From contig CM073203.1 in the NCBI GenBank assembly GCA_037042915.1, positions 558,001 to 622,000 of the forward strand: a stretch of 64,000 bases of DNA. The letters run 5' to 3'. Below are positions 31,843-43,027 of this stretch, piece by piece (position 1 is the first letter of the stretch; every line of letters begins with the position of its first letter). Position numbers and translations under genes: made by a program. Under the pieces are notes generated by a model, which was not told the origin of the DNA, made no database searches, and worked only from the letters and a program-made list of their open reading frames with translations. The stretch comes from Auricularia sp. M13. Lineage: Eukaryota; Basidiomycota; Agaricomycetes; Auriculariales; Auriculariaceae.

Positions 31843-34147
31843 TTATACAGACGAAATGGGTAATCCCTGCATCACCTGCTTGAAGAACTCGAGGGCGGCC
31901 TGGCCGACCTCCAGTCCTTGCTTCCCGTACGCGGGCACCTATTGACCCCTGCATCAGCGGAAAGCTCTCAACCGCTCGGCATGGCACAAATCGCACCTCG
32001 TGTCCCGCCTCAGCCACACGCAGATAACTGAGAGTACCCGCGTTCTTGTACAGCCCGGCATGGACGCCGTTCACCGTCCAGTTCGAGAAACTCTGCTGGC
32101 TGTACTCTTCTTGGAACTTGGACTGCAAGTTGTCGACCTGGGGCAAACGTTCATCTCATTACATACTGCGTCGTTGGCATCAATCGAAGCAAACGTACCA
32201 CTGCTTCCACACCGAAACAATTGCAGATGAAGTCCTACGCATGAATGAGTACGGAGTCCACCCGAATGACGACAGAATGTGCATGCTCACAGCGTCTCCG
32301 GCAAAGATGTGAGTGCGCACGCCGCTGTCGACGACAAAGGCAAGATCGGGTGAGGAGTTCTTCAGCAGATATGAGGGCTCTGCATCCTTTGCCACAGCTC
32401 CGCATAGCGCACCTTCATCCAGTCTCCCGATTGGGAGAAGCGCGAGTAGCTACGCATCCGTCCTCATGAGTGAACGCGACGAGGAAAGTGGAGTGTGAGA
32501 CGTACACTCCGGTGTTGGACTGTACCCAAGAGCTCTCTGCGCCGATGAGTGCCATCATGGTCGCATTATTCAAGAAGCCTGAGATCGAACAGTCAGCGAC
32601 GGCACGTCTCAGAGAAGGAACATGACGCACTGTTAATGCTGGGCGGATACGCGCTCGACGTCGTGCGAACGTCGTAAAGGTTGCGGCTTCCACCCAGCGC
32701 AGAAAGAACGTTGTTGTTGCAGTAAGTCTGCGCGTTATTGCACGTCGCCGCGGCGTTCGTGTCGTAGCACCGTTGGATCTGACACATACCGAGGTGTTCA
32801 GGCCGGAGCTCCGAGGGACCATGGCAAACGCCCTGAGCTTACCTGTGCAATGCAGCCGTTCGAGCTGTACAGCGAGGTGTTGGCGCGCGCGATGACCGTA
32901 TCGCTGACCGTCTGAATATACGAGTTGTTCTTCGCGAAGTTGAGGTATTCGGGGTACTGGTTCAAAGGGTCCGTGAGGCCGTTGCCGATGCCGAGCACAT
33001 TCAGGTTGATCTTGACAAGCCCCTCCGCCTCGCCTGAGTCTACAAGTGCATTCTGCTGCTCGAAGTAGCTGGAATAGAATATGTGTCAATGGGCTTCTGT
33101 GCGAGACAGTGTTGAGAGTAACCTACTGCGAGAACGCGGGTCCATAATGTCCGCCGTAGCTGCGAAGGGTGAGACGAGCTTGTGAAAGGACAAAAGGAGC
33201 ACGTACGACTCCGTCCAGAGCGCGAATGAGTCCGTCTTGTATTTGGAGAAGGTCGGGTCGGCGAAAAACAGCTGCAGCATCTGATAGACAGCTTCTGCTG
33301 CCGCCCACGACCCGGTCACCGCGAGAGTACCATGGGAGTAGCCTACGACAGGTCAGGGAACGACGTGATGTCTGCATGGTTTAATACTCACCGACACCGA
33401 CAGGTTGGTCGATGTACTATATATATATTCAATTTAGCAGTCGGGAAGTGGAGAGGACATGCGTGCTGTGCTGCAAACGCACCAGCATATGCGAGTACTC
33501 GTTCCAGCTGTAGGGATTGTGCGAGACGCCGCGCGAGTCGTTGTTTATCCTGCACGGCCCGTTTTCCTGCGAGATTCGTGATCGGCATTCCCAGCAACGA
33601 AGAACGAAGCAGCACAACCGTGAACACACCTGGAACAACCCGATCATGCTCGAGCTTCCGGGCTGTCAGGTCAGCGCCATACACCTCACAAGTAAGCCTC
33701 TTCGATATCAGCAACATAATAGATATCGAACGCACCCCTCCGTTCAGCCAGATGCTCAACGGCGCCGTCTCGGGGCTGTTGCGCGCCTCGAAGAACCAGA
33801 ACCACATGCTCATATCGGGGTTGAGATCGACATAGCCCGAGGCCTGGTACACGCCCGGCGTCGTCTCTATAAGTAATACGCAAACGGGCATTCGTCTCCG
33901 TAGCAACTGTGCTCTAGAAGAGCGCGCGCGCACCACAGATGCCCGAGTTCTCGACAAAGCGCAGCGAGCCGGCGACGAGCGGGTTCACCGCGGGCGTGGA
34001 GACCTTGAAGCGCGTGCCGAGCGGCGAGACGGCGTTCTGCTCGTGCCACATCGCCACCTTGACGCGCTCGCGCGTGTCCGCGGGCCGCCATGCCGCGCGC
34101 GCGGTGGCGAGCAGGAGCGGTACGGCGATCGCGAGCTTCAGCTTCAT
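31843..34147 (-). CDS. Secreted serine carboxypeptidase (S10 family)
   Basis: Fifteen exons from 34147 down to 31843 give 499 residues: 34147-33934, 33866-33736, 33662-33630, 33566-33483, 33416-33392 (25 nt), 33342-33207, 33159-33127, 33068-32843, 32778-32631, 32578-32506, 32449-32413, 32377-32291, 32234-32199, 32137-31997, 31938-31843. The N-terminal [18 protein letters not shown] is a signal peptide. Family motifs: [20 protein letters not shown], catalytic Ser in [10 protein letters not shown], Asp in AGDADFICN, His in GHEVPAYG. It releases C-terminal residues from peptides at acidic pH, outside the cell or in the vacuole. The intron at 32378-32412 would be only 35 bp; it may instead mark a frameshift. 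The ADFICN exon is 36 nt. Confidence 0.92.
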
Positions 34148-34204
34148 CGACCTTGGAGGGAGAGCAACCAGGTTACCTGCACAGCGCGAGCACGCAGGAG
34201 CACT

Positions 34205-34220
34205 TATATATATATATATA
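34205..34220. promoter_or_regulatory. (TA)8 tract, likely TATA element of the carboxypeptidase
   Basis: Sixteen bases of alternating TA lie 58 bp upstream of the carboxypeptidase ATG on the minus strand. The tract is also a microsatellite. The rest of 34221-34886 holds no recognisable gene. Confidence 0.55.
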
Positions 34221-34886
34221 GTCGACCTGATTCCTGGAGTTGATCATGCTCTGATAGCGGAGAAGCACGACGAGCATGCGCTGCAGCAGCGCAGAAGCAC
34301 GCGAGGGCGTGGTGAGCTGGCCAGTTCCGCCGCCGATTTCGACCCGGCGGGAGCTCGCGACGCAGATTCCTGCGCTGGGAAGATCAGTTTGAAACCCACG
34401 AGCTGGTATCTAAGTAGTGGAATTCGCGCTGTCCGAAGGATGGGTGGCCAGCATGCTCCGTGGCGTAAGAACCAGACATCGTCACGCAGCCATGATGGTT
34501 ACACCGCTTCTCGCCACTTGTCGCAACGAACACGAAAGCCAGTGCAGTTCACAGCGAATTTCATGATCAATGTAGAGTGCTGGGCAGTCAGGGGAAACCG
34601 ATGTTGCATGAAACGTCGGAAACGCGTCGTTCATGGTGAAGGACTGAATCATCGCGCAATGCCGAGGTCAACCGGGAAATGCTTTCATTTGTAATGCAGC
34701 AACAAAAGTCTAATAGTAATAATAGATTCCGAGCCCAAACACTGCGACAGCGTACACCTCCGTAGCGTACAAGATACGCGCCAAGTAGCGAGACAGCATG
34801 CGACAGATTATTTCAGTAAAATGAGACAGACTTGACAAGTTCAAAGCGAGTTTCACAGGCCGCAGTTCGAGCTGCGATCCTTCTAC

Positions 34887-36338
34887 TTATGCCCATCGTC
34901 CAAGGAGGGACATGATACCCGCGCCGAGGAGCATGGAGCCGCACATAAACGAGAGACGGCCGTTGGAGAGCTGGTGGACCTTGGGGTTGAACAGGAACTC
35001 GTGGGCGAGGAGCTGCGTCTCGCGTCAGCCCATCTCCCTCAGGCTTCCAACAAACTGCGCGCAACGCACCTCGACCAGCCCGGTGTACAGCAGGATGCCC
35101 GCGCTGAACGCGTCGAAAATGCCGCTGACGATCGACGCGGTCGCGCTGCCGGGCGCATAGGTCGTGCGCACGCCGAGGCCGACGGCAATGCCGATCGGCG
35201 TCGTGAGGCCGTAGAGGACGGCACCGGCGAACCGCAGCCAGTTGTATTTTGAGGGCAGCTGGAGGTAGGCGAGTCGGGCGCCGAGACCGAGTCCTTCGAA
35301 CATTTCTGTGCAGGAACGGCAAGTTCAGAGCGTGTCAAGCAGAAGGAGGAGATATGCGGCTCACGATGGAAGATGAGAACGATGAAGAGAACCTTGAAAT
35401 CTTCGTCGACAGCCAAAGCGAGACCGATGAGAACACTGTGGAAGATGACGCCGAACTCGAGGATGGCAACACCAATCATCTGCGCGAGGATCGAGGCGCG
35501 GGTGTCGTGGATCGGATCCTCCGGCGGGGGAGGCACGAGGCCCTTCTTCGTGCTGTTCGTGCTGGTCATCTCGATGTCGCGCGGGGGCTCGGGTCCGTGG
35601 GCGGGAGACATGGCAGCGGCCTGAGAGTGGTCGACACCATGTCCGTGGGTGTCTAAACATCGCTCTCAGCACGAGACGTCAACGGCAGCAGTTGCGGGAG
35701 CGTACTGTGGACGGGCATGCCCATGGCGTTCATCCTGGCCGTCCCCCAGCGGTATGCGATGAGTTCGACGATGAAGAGTGCAAAGACCGACAGCATTGGT
35801 ATCGCTGTCGCCCAGGGCTGAGAGATAATGAGACGTTGGTCCCTTGCGGCGAGATCGGTTTGTTACGCACATAGGTGTCCCATCCTGGCGGAAGGCACGG
35901 CGAACCCAAGCTCTCTATGGCCGGAGCAAGTAGATGGATGAAGGCAGTGGCAATCTGAGGAGGTGAGATACCAATCTAACGATGGGAGAGGGACTTACGA
36001 TGACACCAGAGCCAAAGAATTTGACAAATCTGAAGAAAAATAAAATCAGCATAAGAAAAGCAGCAATCTCGAGGATTTACGGACTCGAAGAGAAAGGGAT
36101 GGACATGCCAGTGGCCTCGGGCGGCGACTATCGGGAACAGGGTGCCGAATGTGCTCGTGGCCATGATGACGAAGATCGAGCCAATCCGGAGGCCAAGAAG
36201 AGAGTCGGTTCCCGTGGGCCCGCATTCGTCCTCGTCGTCTCGCCGCCAATGGCGCTGGCGGTGCGTGCCGCCGGCAGCGAGCACCTGGGCGGCCGCAGCG
36301 ACGAGCACAAGCGCGATTTTGTGTACGGTGGGCGACAT
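34887..36338 (-). CDS. ZIP-family zinc transporter
   Basis: Seven exons (36338-36085, 36029-35999, 35954-35871, 35817-35706, 35652-35365, 35305-35070, 35012-34887) give 376 residues. It is a plasma- or organelle-membrane importer of zinc or related divalent metals into the cytosol. Motifs in order: N-terminal hydrophobic leader; FVKFFGSGVIIATAFIHLLA across two introns; the His-rich loop NTHGHGVDHSQ; HSVLIGLALAV in TM4; and HQMFEGLGLGARL in TM5, which holds metal-site residues; it ends with two helices. Length is typical of fungal Zrt1/Zrt2 types. The first donor is GTCCGT, chosen because it alone gives the FVKFFGSG join in frame. A neighbouring GTAAAT is out of phase. Confidence 0.92.
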
Positions 36339-37621
36339 CGAGGTGGGTAATCCGGGCGGAGAGCGCTCGGACGGGGGGCCTTTTGAGCGACAGTGGCTGA
36401 CTGCGAGGGTACCCGCGCTGTTTGCACCACCGGATCGCTTCCAGCCGAGGAGCCATACATACGACTGCGGCGGTACCCGGCTCTTCCGTCTCGGTCCCTC
36501 TTGGCTCCTCGTCCGTCGATACTGCTTTCTCTCAGCTCATTATTCTCCTGCTGCGAAGATCCTGGGCCCGCTGTCTGTCCGCTGCTAGGGTTCAGCTGAT
36601 GTACATTCACATTGCTTGCGTGGGCGCTACATACTGCCGCAGGCACCCATCTGACAGCTGTCTCCTCCTTACAGTAGCCTGAAGCCTGAACCATTGCTTG
36701 CGTTGAGCGATGAGGGACACAGGGGCCCCCAACCGCCGAACGGGCCGCACATGCTGCCCAGCAACGAAATCTGTTCTAAGGTGTATAGCTTCATCATCAG
36801 CTTTTCATGATCAAGCAGAGCACATGCTCGCAGCATCTCTATGCGGGCCATTAACGGCATTTGGGCCCACATGTCCGGATGGCGGCACCGCTCGGGTCGT
36901 AGCGCTAGCTTTGGGAGAAGCTGAGAACGCACTGGCGAGAGAACCCGGGCAGCTTACATACAGCTTGCGCCCCTGCAGAAAGCTTGATTTGTGTGGCACT
37001 GCGATCTGCGCTTATCACATTCACGTGCAGGGCATCGTGCCTGGGCCCTGTCAGCGTATCGGGTGTGGGCAGAAATTATAAATTATGTGGATATTTATAT
37101 TCATTCACGGCCACTGTTCATGGCAATTTTTGTTTTGGGAGATAGCTTTTATATTTTTCCTTCTACAATTAAATCGACCAGGGCCGAGTCGCTTCACCTC
37201 CGAATGAACATGATATACTTGTGCGGAAAAACTCACAGAAGCCCGGAGGCATCAATGCTTCCGCGAAGCTATTTGCCTCCGCGGACTTTTCTCTGACAGA
37301 GGCCAAGCTTGCCACCCCACGCGACGATGAGGCATACAGTACATACTGCAAAACAAGGCAGTGTCCGGTATTTTTGAATCGGTCCGTGACTTCATGAATA
37401 ATGAGGGTCGTAATGTCATTAGTACTAGTAGTACAACTACTATACAAGGACCAGCCAGTGATACAGGGACAGCATAGGTATGGCAGCGGCATACAGAGAG
37501 AGCGCGAGGTAACAGCGGAACAGAGCGGATACAAAGAGAGAGAGCAGAGCGAAGTTGGACGAGAGCGAAGAACGAGGGGGGCGGGGTATACTGACTGTGT
37601 GACAGCACCAACTTGAAGCAC
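36339..37621. other. Intergenic, no gene recognised
   Basis: Lies between the zinc transporter start and the end of the 95-residue gene. Frames here are short and motif-free. The stretch 37080-37180 is AT-rich. Confidence 0.4.
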
Positions 37622-38026
37622 TCAGACGAGCTCGAAGTCGTCAAAGTCCTCCATCGCGGAGGCGCTGCACTGCGCAAAGATGCCCCAGACAGCCGCGACG
37701 ACGTGCGCGCCGGCAAGGGCGATCTTCAGGCCCATGCGTCGGAACCGGCCCGGCACTGCAGTGGTGCTGCTGAACGAAGTATGAGAACGGTGTGGAGAGG
37801 GAATCTTGTCTACTCTAGATACTCACGATGTGGTCTCCCGCGCGGACGCAGGGGTAGCCGCAGAGGAAGGCGTGGTGTGTGCGGGGAGAGACACGCTGTG
37901 TGTGTGGCGAAACGTATGAGAAAGACGTGTAGGATATTCGTGTAGAGAGACATACGGGGAGAGGGCCGTCGGCGAAGAAACCGGGCCATGGTTGGCGGCA
38001 GGGAAGGTGGAGGTGTTGGAAGACAT
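37622..38026 (-). CDS. Small single-pass membrane protein (95 residues)
   Basis: Three exons (38026-37956, 37895-37827, 37769-37622) with introns of 60 and 57 bp, all closing in phase. The first half is Ser/Thr/Pro/Ala-rich. The second half has a basic turn (GRFRRMG) followed by one transmembrane helix (LKIALAGAHVVAAVWGIF) and a short acidic tail (MEDFDDFELV). The charge pattern and length suggest a tail-anchored or mitochondrial/ER membrane protein. No family recognised. A TATAA on the minus strand lies about 90 bp upstream (38114-38118). The long CT-rich stretch beyond the stop (37440-37600) is non-coding. Confidence 0.7.
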
Positions 38027-38295
38027 GCTTAGTACTCAAAGAGCAGGCGTGTCAGCCGGCGCGAAACAAAACTGAACACAACGAGTGCAGAGTCACCTGC
38101 GTGTGGCAAGTGGTTATAAACGGGGGAGAGAGAGCGAAAGAGGCGGCCACAGCTAGGAGAGCTGCGCACCGTGACGCGAGGCTTTATACTGTATCCTCAT
38201 TCGTCGCGGTCGGTATTGAGGTGAGTAGGTGAAAGACGTAAAGTGGCAACCTGAGCGTCTCGTGCCCACCACCGCATTTCGGGCAAGAGCGACAC

Positions 38296-39335
38296 TGGCT
38301 GCCAGTACTAGTGACAGGTGAATCCTCCTGCAGTGGAGCTGTCACTGCCAGATCTTGGGCGCTCGTACGACCTTGCGAATCTCACCTGGCACTGCCAGCT
38401 GACCCGCATGAGTCCTCAGTCCTCAGGGGTGCCCCGGGCCGTTCTGCAAGCTAAGTACCGCGAATATCTGGCCTGTACTCTACAGATCGACTCTGCTTGT
38501 AATCAGCATCGGGAGCCCAGTGGCAAAGCATAACAAGAGTTAGATTTCCCCAGAATGAGAAGCATGAGCGTCCTAATTGGGGACAAATGAGAGAATTGTT
38601 TGGCATACAGAGACGCCGTTATGTAGATATCTGCCCTTCCTGAGAAGCATGAGTACATCGGTATTCGGAGGAGCACACCGACGCCTCGTGCTGAACGCGC
38701 TGCACACACTGGCAGATTCTGCCATCTGGGAATCCGGCGCACTGGCAGAACCCGCCTCCCTTGCATTGGGAAATGGCCGGGAGCCAGGGCCATCACGGTA
38801 GCTGTAGCTTGTGCGCTGAGAAGCCGAAGTAACCGGTAGTCTTCAGAGCGCTGCGAAAGCGTGCAAGTTGCGACTTGGAGTCCGTGGGCAGCGACCGTGA
38901 CTCTCACAGTGAGAAATTCATCAGGTATCCTTTGCTGAGAACCCGAAAGGAGCGTGAATAGACGCACTCTGGTGGAGGTTGAACGACGGATAACGGTCAC
39001 CAGGCACTGCCAGCGGCCGATGACCAACGCGCCTCGAGGCATGTCGTACTTCCCCGACCTCGGCGCGGAATTCTTGGATAGGTATCTGTTCGAGATATCC
39101 TTGTCACGTGTGTCTGTGACAGCGGTGTATGCCCAGAAAGACACAACGATGCTCAAAGGAGTCTTTTGCGACGCGAGCCTGTTTTTCGGTCTGAGGAGCT
39201 GCGGGAGGCGTCCTTGATGTTTCTACGCGCATTGGAAACAACGCCTGTGACGCTTCTCCAGCAGAGAGAATGTGAAATGCATCAAATTCGCTGCTTCAGA
39301 GGACCGAGATATCCAGGCTACATGATCTGCCAGTG
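38296..39335. other. Cluster of a recurring CACTG(G/C)CAG motif
   Basis: Within about 1 kb of non-coding sequence the words CACTGGCAG or CACTGCCAG (either strand) occur at about 38343, 38388, 38707, 38740, 39004 and 39327. A near-palindromic variant ACTGGCTGCCAGT lies at about 38296-38308. A 217-codon minus-strand frame over the same region (38503-39156) shows no family features. Confidence 0.55.
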
Positions 39336-42300
39336 AGCAGCATATCAGAAATTCGTTGCACAATAATGGCATGCATTGCAGCCTCGGCTGCATGAGGCCG
39401 TGAGGGTACGATCCCGTATATGCAGTCGGTCACGTACGGCGATACGAGATGAGTCACATCTTCGAGCATTGGGGATACTAGAACGCGCATGAGTTGTCCA
39501 GGCGTGAGCGCGTACGTGCGGTCCGGAAGCTCAGGCCGGCCGGGGTCATGGCATCCTCTGCTGCATGAAGCGGGCTCGAGTGACGCACAGGCGGGATGCA
39601 CCAGAAAGACGTTCTGAGGACGGCGAAGCTGCGCGCCCGCCGTCTTGTAGATCTTGGCGCACAGGTTGGGCAGACCGAGCTCGAAGTTGTGCACGATGCG
39701 CGCCGTTTGGTCTGTGTTGCGAATTTGAGATCAGCACGTTACACTGCGCGGACTGAGTGAATGTACTCAGTGAGTAGTGGCCTCGGCGTTGCTCCTGACG
39801 TGTCACTCTCTAGTCCCGCAGGAGTGTAGAGACGATAGAGCTGCATGTACACAGCGGGGGTACAAATTATCCTGGAATACCGCTTGTTTAGATAGGCGAT
39901 GGTCGATCTGCTGGGGAGCCAACGTACCCTCGACGTTACTCCTTGATACATGCGCTTCTCTTCCGAGGCTCGCAGCCTGGGGGGCGAAGGATCCGAAGTC
40001 GTGCGCAGGGCCCCGCAGACTGAGCTCTACGCATCCGGAAGTGTACAGCGAGACAATGACAGTGAAATGGCCAGCGGCATTGTCGAGATACCGAGGAGGA
40101 GTGATGCATGGACCCGGCGCGCCGTGCAGGACGATAACCCGGAAGCGAATGCGACGTGGTGGAAGGGGGATTCGTGGTGTCGTGCTGGTCGACTGCAAGC
40201 CACGGATCAGGACATACAAGCGCGGTATACGTAGATCACGGCATCCGCCCTCGATGCGAAGGTGGAACTGGACCGGGACGACGAGTGATAGAATGCCAGG
40301 CGGCGCTAAGTATCTGCTCTGTAGCCTGTCGCGCGGGCGCCGGCGACAAATCCGGCTGTCCACCAAGGAGACAGGCGACCACCCGTGCTGAAAGACCGTG
40401 GCCAGCGGCGGTCTCAAGGCTCTGGAGCGCAATCGATAGCGTGGTGCGACGTCGAGAGTCGCGACGCGCGGCGCCAGCCAAGTCGGGGGGTTATGTGCCA
40501 TACCCAAGGTCGGGCGTCCGGTATATGTGAAGAGGAGGGCACCCACAGACGAGCGGGCAAGTCTGCAGCGACGAAGGTGTGTCGGGTGGGGATGTCACGG
40601 CGCAGGGTGCTGTCGTCGGGGCTAGCCGGCGAACACAACAATCCCCCGGCCCTCTGCTCCTGGTTGCAGTTGCAGTGCATAAAGTCCCAACGCGTCCACG
40701 GCCTCGAGGACGAGGTGCGTTTATGATGCAACTGGCCTGGGATAAGTCGTCGGACAACATCGCAGAATTTGCGGGAGAGCCAGGCAGGGCACGAGGACTC
40801 AGGACCGCAGACCATATTGATACGACGCCGGCCCACGAAAGAACCTGCTTGTTTGGGATAAGCGACCCTGCACTGGTAGGCATCACATGGGCATTCACCT
40901 CTTCTTCGACCTTCCCGCAGATGCCCGTTTCACTGAGCTGGAGAGGGCAATTTACCTCGCTGTTCGGTTCCCCACCGCCCACTTTCCGGCAATATCGCAT
41001 TTTCCGGCGCTGAATTGTAATGCTCGATTCGCAAACCTGAACGCGGGTTGCCGCCTCGCCGGCATACAAGCATAGTCGCCGGCTCTACTGCAGATCTTGG
41101 CTCGAAGGCGCACCCGACAAACGAGTCCGGTGTCTCTGATATGATACTCTGATCCATGCCTGGGGGTCTGCGCTTCCAGGCGGCCACGGTCGGGCACTGT
41201 AAGCGAGAGATCTCCGCGGTCATGGTGTGGTGAGCACCAGTCGCTGCAGCGACTCCATTTATTCGCTCACATGGAGAAGGGAGCCTAAACATGCGCACTC
41301 TGGCAGAGAAGTCGTCGCGGGTGCCAGGCCGCTGGGTACCCCTTCGTCTGGGATGTATACGAGCAGAACGACCAGCCCGAGGAAAGCCTGCCCGCGGCTC
41401 GGAGGCCATACACGTGGGAATTATGCAGGCAGATATCCTGACAGGGACCCGAGCGTCGGAAGTGTGCTGATGCAGTAGCAGGATGGGGAAGCGCGTAGAT
41501 ATCCGACCGGGCACACCGCTTGATTCTGGCAGTCGGCAAGGACGTACATTGGATAGAGACCTCCGAGTCGTTCTGCTCTGCACGTTCTCCGATCGCGCCA
41601 ATGTGTGATATGCGACGTCGACGCCGGGGAGCTCGTCCGACGATGGACAGCGGCCAGCTTCGCTGGTGAGGGCCCGCGACGCATGCAGGCAGGTATCAAG
41701 GGCCCTCGCGTCTGACTCTGAGGCGTGCTGAAGCAGTAGTAGGAGACACACCACTCGAAGTCGGTTGGATCGTGCAGTTGGCCGCGGCGCACATTGGCAA
41801 GAGATCGAGTTCTGCTGTGCACGTTCAGGTTCTCCAACAGCGCGTACCATACAGTATCAGTGAGCGCCGCCGAGAAGGTCGTCCGTCCACGGACACAGCA
41901 GCTTCGCCGGGGCCCCAGACCGCGAGCAGGCTAGTATCGGGAACGCACTGGGATTTCTGAAGCCCAGACTCGCTGCTTGCGATAGGTCGAGGTCAAGACA
42001 GCGGCAAGCCCCCAACGAAGACAGCGCTTCACCCAGACCATCCAGCTCGAGCGCGAGCCTAAGTAGCCGCGCTGTGCTCGTCGAGGGCTCGCATGCGGCA
42101 CAGCTGGCACGGTAATCCGCATCCCAACGTGAACTTGGGCACTGGCAGGCCCTACACATGCACACAGTGCCAAGTAGACCATCCAGCTCGGGCGCGAGCA
42201 ATGGAGGGGCTACGTCGACACGGTGGGCATGTAAGGGGCTCACACAGCCGGGCATCAATGCCCTCATCCACTTTGCTTTCGTCCTGGAGGCTGGAAGCCT

Positions 42301-43027
42301 GGGATACCCGAGTGTCGGCTGGAGTACTGTCGTAGGCGCGCCGTCGACCGCCGTCGACGCTCCCTAGTCGCTCACGTCCTGCGAGCCTGGCACATAGCTG
42401 CTCACCGCGGTCGCACTGCAATAAAGCTTATTATCGATACACGGCGCGTGACTGTGAAGCCTGAGTTGGACTACGCGTGCGCGGTGCGCCGTAGGGGATA
42501 CGAGCATGCGCCCCGGGAGTGCCCAGTGCACAGCAGCAGATACGAGCACGAGCACGAGCACAAGCTACCAGCACTGTACGCTCTGTCTGGCTGCTGGCAG
42601 CGGGGAGCAGGTCGAATTCTGAGAAATTTTCGGCGGCGATGATCGTCGTCAAAGGCACGACAAGTTTTCGTGGTCAGCTCACACGCGGCACTGCCACTGC
42701 AAATCGACCACTGGTCACTGGTCACGGATACAGTAACACAGGCACGTACTCACTCGCAGAATCGCAGCAAGCTGAACTCCAGCCGCGCATGCAACAACGC
42801 ACTGTATATTGCAAGCCAAGTATGCATGTATGTAATACCACGATAAACGATCGAGGGGGGTGAGCGGAGCGGTATGCGAATCCTACAGTAGTACCACAAG
42901 CCATAATTAATAGAGTACACGAGGAACGCGGGCGACCGTGGCGAGCTTCAGATCCAATCCGATCCTATCCGGAATGAGCGCACGAGTGTAAGAAGATCGA
43001 TCTCTAGAGGGGGGCAAGGCGGCGTAC
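39336..43027. other. Gene-poor region with decayed frames
   Basis: Open frames on the minus strand (39296-39694, 39803-40546, 40930-41850) are long but show no domain I recognise, and they do not join through credible splice sites. The 39803-40546 frame has an alpha/beta-hydrolase-like VIVLHGAPG stretch, too weak to name. Between about 41340 and 42060 the minus strand holds degenerate tandem repeats. A 24-25 bp word around CCATCCAGCTCG repeats at 42034 and 42176. Confidence 0.45.
41340..42060 (-). repeat. Degenerate tandem repeats, period roughly 240 bp
   Basis: On the minus strand, three successive stretches share the order CAGCAGAAC..CCAATGT, CTTCAG..AC, GATAC..GCCTGC and GCGAAGCTG..GCTGT..CGGACGA with many differences. 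They look like diverged copies of a coding-like unit, possibly from a repeat protein. Confidence 0.4.

Noticed and set aside
38503-39156. 217-codon minus-strand open frame
   Set aside because: Composition and lack of any domain look like chance. It overlaps the CACTG(G/C)CAG cluster, which accounts for some of its repetitiveness.
39803-40546. Possible alpha/beta hydrolase (VIVLHGAPG stretch)
   Set aside because: Only one weak motif, no nucleophile elbow or catalytic His in the expected order, and no joinable exons.
40930-41850. 306-codon minus-strand open frame
   Set aside because: Arg/Pro/Ser-rich with no fold-like pattern. Its openness follows from degenerate tandem repeats and GC bias.
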